From Planctomycetaceae bacterium (GTDB lineage: Bacteria > Planctomycetota > Planctomycetia > Pirellulales > Pirellulaceae), in contig REEF01000470.1 of assembly GCA_007695205.1 (NCBI GenBank), positions 1 through 7,216 of the forward strand: DNA of 7,216 nucleotides, read 5' to 3'. Every line of letters begins with the position of its first letter. Position 1 is the stretch's first letter. This document shows positions 1 through 5,657 of the stretch, in pieces. The translations under genes and the position numbers were made by a program. Below the pieces are notes generated by a model, which saw only the letters and a program-made list of their open reading frames with translations, ran no database searches and was not told the origin of the DNA.

Positions 1-1
1 C

Positions 2-832
2 TGCGAGTACGTTGACCAGATACCGACAGCATACTGGCTTAACTTGAGCGACGATGTGCTACTTCGCAAGCGAGCGGGCACAATCACCGGCATTCCGCAG
101 GTCCTGCTCAATTACGTCCCCGTCAGCCGCGGACCGTGGCGCCTGCGGGCACTGATTGACCGCGAGGGGCACGCTTTGACCAGCCGCTTCATTGCCATTC
201 GGAGCTTGCGAGGCGAGTACCCATTAGGCTTCTTCTGGGCCATCATGAATTCTCCGATTGCGAACGCGTTCGCTTACTGCCATCTGGGGAAACGAGACAA
301 TCTCGTCAGTACGATCCGTGAAACCCCGATCCCTCAAGCGGATTCGAAAGCCGTCGCCCAAATCGAACGGGCGGCCCGGAATTACCTGGCTGCGGTCTCG
401 CAACAGAACCTCCTGAAACCGCCAATTGCGCCAGACGCCGCCCGCGACTTGATGCTTCGCCTTGATGCCGAGATATTGCGTCTCTACCAGTTCCCACCGC
501 GTTTGGAACGTGAACTGTTGGACTTGTTTGCAGGTTGGCCCCGGGTTGGTGTGCCGTTTCGTTTCGATCGATACTACCCGCCGCACTTCACGGATTGCCT
601 ACCGTTGCAGGATCTCATCGCCATCACTCAGGACTGGATCACGACGAATCGCCGTCGGGACGAACTGATCGAGAAAAAGATCGCGCGTACCATCACCCCC
701 GACGAAAGGAAAGAACTGACCCGGCTGCAGGAACTGGCTGACCTGCGAGTTCGCCTTGTGGCGCCCCTGCATTCGGGCGAAACGGAACGAGCGATGGAAC
801 TTTCGGACGAGGCATCTCGATGGAGCGGGTGA
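2..832 (+). CDS. N-6 adenine DNA methylase, C-terminal part (5'-truncated by window edge)
   Basis: The frame is open from base 2 with no stop upstream, so the TTG at 44 is an internal Leu codon rather than a start, and the gene begins outside the window. The visible 276 residues resemble the target-recognition and C-terminal part of Eco57I-like N-6 adenine DNA methylases. Landmarks are a segment around residues 78-105 with NSPIANAF followed by GKRDNL, then RLDAEILRLY (153-162), and VPFRFDRYYPP (184-194), a pattern I recognise from C-termini of large planctomycete and cyanobacterial methylases. The catalytic SAM-binding and NPPY motifs would lie upstream and cannot be checked. A charged, probably helical tail begins at TTNRRRDE (214-221). 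The gene overlaps the HNH gene by 13 nt, implying translational coupling and a shared restriction-modification or defence role. Methylase is the favoured call; a specificity subunit is the main alternative. Confidence 0.7.
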   Translation, partial: CEYVDQIPTAYWLNLSDDVLLRKRAGTITGIPQVLLNYVPVSRGPWRLRALIDREGHALTSRFIAIRSLRGEYPLGFFWAIMNSPIANAFAYCHLGKRDNLVSTIRETPIPQADSKAVAQIERAARNYLAAVSQQNLLKPPIAPDAARDLMLRLDAEILRLYQFPPRLERELLDLFAGWPRVGVPFRFDRYYPPHFTDCLPLQDLIAITQDWITTNRRRDELIEKKIARTITPDERKELTRLQELADLRVRLVAPLHSGETERAMELSDEASRWSG

Positions 833-1428
833 CTGTCTTCGACTACCCGACGACCGCACACGTGCGCCAACACGGGCCATTCGGATACCGGAACTACGAG
901 TCCTATCGGGACTGGCTGCGCGACGAGTTCCGATTCCGCTGTGTCTATTGCCTGAAGCGGGAGACGTGGGGCGAACAGCGGGCGGCATTTCACTTGGACC
1001 ATTTCGTTCCCCAAGTCCACGATCCAACCAAAGCCTTGGAATACGATAATCTCGTTTACGTGTGCGCGAGCTGCAATGCATTGAAAGCGGATCTTCTGGT
1101 TCCCGATCCTTGCCGAATTGCCTACGGTCGTTCTCTCCGCGTGAACGACGACGGCACCATCGAGGCGTTGAACAAGGAAGGAGAGCGACTGGTCGACAAA
1201 CTGCGTCTGGATAGCCCCGACCGCACGAGTTACCGGCGTCAAATCCTGGAAACCCTGCGTTCGTTCATCCGTCACGACGAACGAGCGTTGCTCGTCCGTT
1301 GGACCCGCTATCCCGAAGACCTTCCCGATCTAAGACGCAAACAAGAGCCGGGAAACCGCCGCCCCGAGGGTCGGGAGCACTGCTGCTTCGCGCAGCGCGA
1401 AGCCGGCAAGCTGCCGAAAACCTATTAG
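820..1428 (+). CDS. HNH endonuclease
   Basis: This 202-residue protein carries a textbook zinc-bound HNH (beta-beta-alpha metal) nuclease core. C41-x2-C44 and C82-x2-C85 form the zinc pairs, H58-L-D60-H61 holds the catalytic histidine region, N77 is the central Asn, and N86/K89 close the motif (CASCNALK). Such proteins make metal-dependent single- or double-strand cuts in DNA. The N-terminus (YRNYESYRDWLRDEF) and the Arg-rich C-terminus lie outside the core and may contribute DNA contacts. The ATG at 820 is preceded by ACGAGG (807-812), a weak ribosome-binding site 7 nt upstream, and overlaps the methylase stop codon, so expression is likely coupled. Pairing with an adenine methylase suggests the cutting partner of a restriction-modification or related defence system. 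The nuclease fold is confidently seen; the biological role is inferred. An 8-bp stem-loop lies inside the 3' end of the gene. Confidence 0.9.
   Translation: MERVTVFDYPTTAHVRQHGPFGYRNYESYRDWLRDEFRFRCVYCLKRETWGEQRAAFHLDHFVPQVHDPTKALEYDNLVYVCASCNALKADLLVPDPCRIAYGRSLRVNDDGTIEALNKEGERLVDKLRLDSPDRTSYRRQILETLRSFIRHDERALLVRWTRYPEDLPDLRRKQEPGNRRPEGREHCCFAQREAGKLPKTY
1385..1403 (+). other. Stem-loop within 3' end of HNH gene
   Basis: GCTTCGCG (1385-1392) and CGCGAAGC (1396-1403) form a perfect 8-bp stem with a CAG loop, ending 25 bases before the HNH stop codon. No T-run follows, so it is not a canonical intrinsic terminator. It could slow 3' decay or be a by-product of coding. Confidence 0.4.
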
Positions 1429-1522
1429 CGTGCTTCGGCCAGGTTGTCACTCGAACGGAACAAGCGATTCTCATTTCGAAGCGATCTTCACGCGCGAGGG
1501 GCCGATCAGCGTGTGTCGATGG

Positions 1523-1551
1523 TCGACGGCAGCGGATGGTTATTCTACAAT
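1523..1551 (+). promoter_or_regulatory. Candidate sigma70-like promoter for the hydrolase operon
   Basis: TCGACG (1523-1528, 4 of 6 matches to TTGACA) and TACAAT (1546-1551, 5 of 6 matches to TATAAT) are separated by exactly 17 bases. They sit in the 179-bp gap after the HNH gene, about 55 bases before the DUF1080 start. The local drop in GC content supports a promoter here. The -35 box is weak and planctomycete promoters are poorly characterised, so this is a suggestion only. The rest of the 1429-1607 gap shows no other feature. Confidence 0.3.
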
Positions 1552-1607
1552 CTTGGTGTTGGTGGAATCAGGCTTTCGATTCGAACCCCATGAAAAGAGG
1601 AAATCCC

Positions 1608-2411
1608 ATGAGAATCGCAACTCCCGCGCTGGGTACCTTGCTGCGCAGTTTACTCGTCATGCTGGCGTGCGTCTGCCTGATTCCCCGAGCGGCCTGGGCC
1701 CTGGACGCGGACGCTCCCCAGACTCCGCCCAATACGCTCAGCAGCGAAGAGCAACGGATGGGGTTCGAGCTGCTGTTTGACGGCCAAACCGACAAGGGCT
1801 GGCAGCATGCGGGCAACTGGGCGGTGGAAGACGGGACGCTGTACCGCAAGCAGCGCGGGGGCGATGTGACGTACACGGTGGCCAAGGTGCCGGACGACTT
1901 TGAATTGCGTTTCGAGTGGAAGGTATCCAAGGGCTGCAACAGCGGCGTCTATTATCGGCCGGGTCAATACGAGTATCAGATCCTGGACGATGCGAACAGC
2001 CCGTACGGCGAGAACCCTCGCCAGAGCGCCGCTTCCCTGTTCTTTTGCATGGCACCTTCGAAGGATGCCACCCGGCCCTACGGCCAGTGGAACGAAGGAC
2101 GTATCGTCGGCAAGGGCACGGTGATCCAGCACTGGTTGAATGGCGAGAAGGTCATCGATTTCGACTACACCGATCCTCGGTGGGCCGAAGAAGTGGAGCT
2201 GCTCCGCATCCGCGGGGCGGACCTTGCCGCTCGAGGTGCCAATCTCCGGCTACAGGACCACGGTGCCGACGTCTGGTTCCGCAGCCTGCGTTGGCGCACG
2301 ATTCCACCGGACGAAGAACTGGAACGTTCCGATTTCACGCCGATGCCGATTCCGGAAGAAGCTCTCAGAAAAGAACAGGAGCGAGTCCAGCGCATGTTGA
2401 AGGCTCGGTAG
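1608..2411 (+). CDS. Secreted DUF1080 / 3-keto-disaccharide hydrolase-family protein
   Basis: This 267-residue protein belongs to the DUF1080 family (Pfam PF06439, now called 3-keto-disaccharide hydrolase), a concanavalin-like beta-sandwich greatly expanded in planctomycetes. Family landmarks in order are ELLFDGQ (54-60), GNWAVEDGTLY (69-79), GCNSGVYYRP (109-118), EYQILDD (122-128), QWNEGRI (160-166) and HWLNGEKV (175-182). An N-terminal signal peptide is clear, with a hydrophobic core at about 11-26 and probable cleavage after AWA (residue 31), so it acts outside the cytoplasm. The ATG at 1608 is chosen because AGAGGA (1596-1601) lies 6 nt upstream; an in-frame ATG at 1590 lacks such a site. 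Characterised relatives cleave 3-keto-glycosides, but many family members are untested, so the reaction here is family-level inference. It is the first gene of an apparent three-gene hydrolase operon. The C-terminus is a short charged helix. Confidence 0.88.
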   Translation: MRIATPALGTLLRSLLVMLACVCLIPRAAWALDADAPQTPPNTLSSEEQRMGFELLFDGQTDKGWQHAGNWAVEDGTLYRKQRGGDVTYTVAKVPDDFELRFEWKVSKGCNSGVYYRPGQYEYQILDDANSPYGENPRQSAASLFFCMAPSKDATRPYGQWNEGRIVGKGTVIQHWLNGEKVIDFDYTDPRWAEEVELLRIRGADLAARGANLRLQDHGADVWFRSLRWRTIPPDEELERSDFTPMPIPEEALRKEQERVQRMLKAR

Positions 2412-2479
2412 CAACCCGTTCGCTCACCGTGGCTCGATCTGTACCCCCGCCCTGAAACCCGAACTCGATGGAGTCTACC

Positions 2480-4486
2480 ATGTCGCGGTACCGTGTCCTT
2501 GCTATCGTGGTCCTGTTGTGTGGCTGCCAGTTCGCAGCCTGGGCGTCGCAGGTGATGGCCGAGACGATCTACGAAAGCGTGTGCCGCGATGCCCAGCATG
2601 TGTCCCGAGCGTCTTTTGCCCAACCGCTGCCGGCTGACCAGTGGGCGGCGACGCTGGATCAGCGGCGGGAACAATGGCTGGAGATGCTCGGTCTGTCGCC
2701 GCTGCCCGAACGGACGCCACTGACCGCGACGATCACCGGTGTGTTGGACCGGGATGACTATGTGGTCGAGAAGATCCATTTTCAGAGCGTGCCCGGGGCC
2801 TACGTCGTGGGGAACTTGTATCGTCCTGCCCAGGTGACCGGTCGTCTGCCCGCGGTGCTTTACCTGTGCGGCCACACCTTGGGCAAGGTCAACGCGCCAT
2901 ACCAGGCGAACCCGCGCTGGTTCGGCCAGCACGGCTACGTGGCCCTGGTGTTGGACCCGATCCAATTGGGTGAATCGCAGGGGTTGCACCATGGTACGTA
3001 TCGCGAAGACCGCTGGGATTGGCCCAGCCGAGGCTATACGCCGCTGGGCACCGAAGTGTGGAACGCCATGCGGGCACTGGACTACTTGGAGACTCGCGAT
3101 GATGTGGATGCCGACCGGATGGGAGCGACGGGCTTGAGCGGTGGCGGGGTCGTATCCTGGTGCCTGGCGGCTGCGGACGAGCGCGTCAAGGCCGTCGCTC
3201 CGGTTTGTCAAACGGGCAGCACGGAGCATGTGGTCGTCGATCGAGCGACGGACGGGCACTGCGATTGTGCGTTCTGGATCAACTATTACCGCTGGTGCTG
3301 GCCCGATCTGGGAGCCCTGATCGCTCCACGAGCCTTGTTGATCGCTTCGGGCTCCGAAGACGTGCTGTGGCGCCCCTTTGCGTATCGCGACGTGGCTCAT
3401 CGTATCCGCCATCAATACGCGGTGCTCGACGCATCGGACCACTTCGATTTGGTCGAAGATCTGGCGCCCCACGGCTATACTCCCAAGCTCCGTCAGGCGG
3501 TCTTCACCTGGTTCAACACGCATCTGAAAGACGACCCGACTGCTGTCCAGGACGACGTCACCGACTTCGTCGAACCCGCAGAGAATCTGTTGGTGTTCGG
3601 GGGGAATCTGCCGGAAGACGACCGCATGCGCCAGATCGATACGTTGCTGGTCAAGCAAGCGGATTTGCCCGAGGTGACCGATTTGGAAACATGGCGCCAG
3701 CACCAGGAATCCACACTGGCCCGCTTGCGTGAACTGACGTTTCGCCATATCCCTGAGGATCGCATGCCGCGGCCACGGGACGTCCGCGACGATGGAAGCG
3801 ATCGCAGCGGGGCTCGTTTCGCAACTCACGAATTCGATACGTCGGATGGTCTGACGCTACGGATCAAGACGATGCGTCCGGGAGACGCGACGTGGCCGAG
3901 TCCGACCGTGTTTTTCGCCATTTCCCCCGACGCTCGCAGCACCTTCGCCGGTGGTGGTCCCTCGCGTCCTCGGTTCGCGAATGGGGCGATGACGGCGGGT
4001 GTCGAGGTCCGGAATACGGGAGCCACTTCGGTCGGGCCGGGCTACCTATGGACGCTGCGCCGAGTCTATCCGCTGTTAGGCCAGACGTTGCCCGAGCGGC
4101 AGGTATACGATCTGTTGGCCGGGATCGCCCTGTTGCGTCGTCAGTCGCCGACGGGACCGGTGATCGCCTACGGCCAGGGCCATACGGCTCCGCTGGCGAT
4201 TTACGCGGCGATCTTGGATGCAAACATCTCTGAAATCGTCCTGTCGGACTTGCCCGAAAGCCACGAGGACCCCGAGACGCCCGAGTTCCTCGGGATCCTT
4301 CGCATCGGCGACTTGCCCCACAATCTGGCTCTGTTGTACCCGCGTCCCATCACGTTCATCGGCTCGATTCCCGACGCCTATCAGTGGACGCGAGACGTAT
4401 ACGAACAACTGGGCGCTGCCGATCGGATCCGTGTCGTGCCTCACGTGCGGCATTGGCAGCCGCACGACAAGTCGAACGGATCGTAA
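2480..4486 (+). CDS. Exported tandem alpha/beta-hydrolase, acetyl-xylan-esterase-like, with degenerate second domain
   Basis: This 668-residue protein has two alpha/beta-hydrolase-like halves. The first (about 90-350) contains LYLCGHTLGK near the oxyanion strand, the nucleophile elbow GLSGGG with Ser220, Asp294 in GSEDVLW and His321 in ASDHFD, a plausible complete triad of the acetyl-xylan-esterase/dienelactone-hydrolase type. The second (about 445-660) has an elbow-like YGQGHTA (564-570) in which the Ser position is Gly567, and an LYPRPITFIG strand, suggesting a non-catalytic domain. The N-terminus is hydrophobic and exported; LCGC at about 13-16 could be a lipobox, or cleavage could follow AWA or VMA. 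The start at 2480 is preferred over the in-frame ATG at 2468 because GGAG (2470-2473) is 6 nt upstream. It lies 68 bp after the DUF1080 gene, with no terminator seen between. The likely substrate is an acylated sugar or polysaccharide; the exact substrate is unknown. Confidence 0.85.
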   Translation: MSRYRVLAIVVLLCGCQFAAWASQVMAETIYESVCRDAQHVSRASFAQPLPADQWAATLDQRREQWLEMLGLSPLPERTPLTATITGVLDRDDYVVEKIHFQSVPGAYVVGNLYRPAQVTGRLPAVLYLCGHTLGKVNAPYQANPRWFGQHGYVALVLDPIQLGESQGLHHGTYREDRWDWPSRGYTPLGTEVWNAMRALDYLETRDDVDADRMGATGLSGGGVVSWCLAAADERVKAVAPVCQTGSTEHVVVDRATDGHCDCAFWINYYRWCWPDLGALIAPRALLIASGSEDVLWRPFAYRDVAHRIRHQYAVLDASDHFDLVEDLAPHGYTPKLRQAVFTWFNTHLKDDPTAVQDDVTDFVEPAENLLVFGGNLPEDDRMRQIDTLLVKQADLPEVTDLETWRQHQESTLARLRELTFRHIPEDRMPRPRDVRDDGSDRSGARFATHEFDTSDGLTLRIKTMRPGDATWPSPTVFFAISPDARSTFAGGGPSRPRFANGAMTAGVEVRNTGATSVGPGYLWTLRRVYPLLGQTLPERQVYDLLAGIALLRRQSPTGPVIAYGQGHTAPLAIYAAILDANISEIVLSDLPESHEDPETPEFLGILRIGDLPHNLALLYPRPITFIGSIPDAYQWTRDVYEQLGAADRIRVVPHVRHWQPHDKSNGS

Positions 4487-4529
4487 GCGTTATTTTCTGG
4501 GCCAGCAAGTCACGAACAGGATAACCACG

Positions 4530-5426
4530 ATGGCGAGAGATCGACGTTATAAGATCCAGATCGGCCAGCGTTCGCGCCGCTGGCTGATCCATCTTCCCCC
4601 AGGACACGAGGATCGCGCGGCGCTGCCGATTGTGATCATGCTGCACGGCGGTGGGGCCACCGCCCGATCAGCGGCGCTGGAGACGGGTTGGAGCGATCTG
4701 GCGGATCGAGCCGGTTTCTTAGCGGTCTTTCCGGACGCTTTGGCTCGTGACCCGAGTCGATTGGCCAGCTTTCCCGCCAATCCGCAATTGTGGAACGACG
4801 GTTCGAATCGTTACTTCACCAGCAGGAACGAACCGGACGACATCGGTCTATTGAACGCACTGCTGGACGAATTGGCAGAACGGTTCAAGGCCGACATGCG
4901 GCGGGTCTTTGTGACGGGATTCTCTAACGGAGCATCGATGGCATTTCGCGCCGGCATGGAACTATCTCACCGCATCACGGCCATCGCGCCGGTGGCGGGC
5001 ACGTGCTGGCTGGACAGGATCGAACTGCAAAAGCCGGTGCCACTGTGCTACATCACGGGAACCGCAGATCCTCTGAACCCGATCGACGGTGGCCCGACGA
5101 AGATCATCTTCGAAGGCAGCGAGCTGATCCGCGCTCAACCAAAACCGCCCCTCCGCGATACGTTACGCAAGTGGGCGATCGCCAACGGTTGTTCCGACAA
5201 CGAAACGGGCATCCAGCAGGTGGACGGCGTGCGTACCGAAACCTTCCAGGGCGGCCTCGATGCCGCCGAAGTCGTGTACTTGACCGTGGACGGTCTGGGG
5301 CACGTCTGGCCGGGCGGGAAGAGCCCGCTGCCCGAATCGGTGGTCGGCCAGCCATCCGACAAGCTCCAGGGGACCCAGCGGATCTGGCAGTTCTTCCAGC
5401 AATTCACCGCGCCGCATGACCGTTAA
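4530..5426 (+). CDS. PHB depolymerase / LpqC-like esterase (COG3509, CE1-like)
   Basis: This 298-residue serine hydrolase matches the LpqC/polyhydroxybutyrate-depolymerase family, which also contains feruloyl and acetyl-xylan esterases. HGGG (39-42) forms the oxyanion region. GFSNG (130-134) carries nucleophile Ser132. TADP gives Asp180. GHVWPGG (257-263) contains His258, and this HxWPGG signature is diagnostic for the family. The chosen ATG has AGGA (4518-4521) 8 nt upstream and starts 43 bp after the previous gene; the frame continues open upstream inside that gene but would read an overlapping shadow. Unlike most LpqC proteins, no signal peptide is visible (MARDRRYKIQ start), so the enzyme is predicted cytoplasmic, or exported by another route. 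It is probably the last gene of the hydrolase operon and cleaves an ester: hydroxycinnamoyl, acetyl or hydroxyalkanoate are all possible. Confidence 0.88.
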   Translation: MARDRRYKIQIGQRSRRWLIHLPPGHEDRAALPIVIMLHGGGATARSAALETGWSDLADRAGFLAVFPDALARDPSRLASFPANPQLWNDGSNRYFTSRNEPDDIGLLNALLDELAERFKADMRRVFVTGFSNGASMAFRAGMELSHRITAIAPVAGTCWLDRIELQKPVPLCYITGTADPLNPIDGGPTKIIFEGSELIRAQPKPPLRDTLRKWAIANGCSDNETGIQQVDGVRTETFQGGLDAAEVVYLTVDGLGHVWPGGKSPLPESVVGQPSDKLQGTQRIWQFFQQFTAPHDR

Positions 5427-5480
5427 GCGCCCAACCAGGAGTTTCTTGTCGTTGAAGGTAGCCTTGCATGGGGACGCAAC

Positions 5481-5553
5481 GGGGTCGGGAGTCGTTTTCG
5501 GCCAACGATCTACCACATGGGAAGCGGCTCACCCTAAAACGACTCCCGACCCC
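5481..5553. repeat. Perfect 18-bp inverted repeat with 37-nt centre (MITE/REP-like element or bidirectional terminator)
   Basis: The left arm GGGGTCGGGAGTCGTTTT (5481-5498) is the exact reverse complement of the right arm (5536-5553). It lies in the 229-bp gap between the convergent esterase and BBP7 genes. A transcript from either side would fold into a long hairpin, so it may end both. A closely related arm recurs at 7196-7213, which shows the motif is dispersed. I associate this word with intergenic repeats of planctomycete genomes, possibly mobilised by REP-associated tyrosine transposases, but no transposase is present here. The remaining bases between 5427 and 5480 show nothing recognisable. 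Confidence 0.75.
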
Positions 5554-5595
5554 TTCTGCCGGATTCCACGAAGAAATATATGGCCGGGTGCTTAT

Positions 5596-5657
5596 TGCCT
5601 GTCGTCGCTTCGCGACTGGGATGCCGATCGCTAGCGAAAAATGCCTGTCCTTTTTTT
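5596..5657. repeat. TGCCTGTC direct repeat and A5-core-T7 element overlapping the BBP7 stop
   Basis: TGCCTGTC occurs at 5596-5603 and 5642-5649 in the same orientation. The second copy extends to TGCCTGTCC, flanked by five A (5637-5641) and seven T (5651-5657). A small hairpin GTCGC-TTC-GCGAC (5604-5616) and the palindrome TCGCTAGCGA lie between the copies. The A-core-T arrangement resembles dispersed repeats that I have seen in planctomycetes; this is recollection, not a search. The T-run overlaps the BBP7 stop codon (5656-5658 on the minus strand). Confidence 0.4.

Noticed and set aside
44..46. TTG as start of the methylase gene
   Set aside because: The same frame is open back to base 2 with protein-like sequence (CEYVDQIPTAYW), and family length requires a much longer upstream part.
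1299..1607. Longer N-terminus for the DUF1080 gene
   Set aside because: The frame is open upstream but overlaps the HNH gene and would bury the signal peptide. The ATG at 1608 has a good ribosome-binding site.
2165..3829. Open frame of 554 codons on the minus strand
   Set aside because: It lies fully antisense to the DUF1080 gene end and the tandem esterase, both with clear motifs and signals. Its translation shows no recognisable family and is rich in Arg, His and Gln, typical of the complement of GC-rich genes.
4218..4529. Longer N-terminus for the LpqC-like esterase
   Set aside because: The extension overlaps the end of the tandem esterase in another frame, with low-complexity Ser/Arg/Thr-rich sequence, while a ribosome-binding site precedes the ATG at 4530.
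5604..5616. Hairpin GTCGC-TTC-GCGAC as an intrinsic terminator for BBP7
   Set aside because: The stem is only 5 bp and no T-run follows it on the minus strand.
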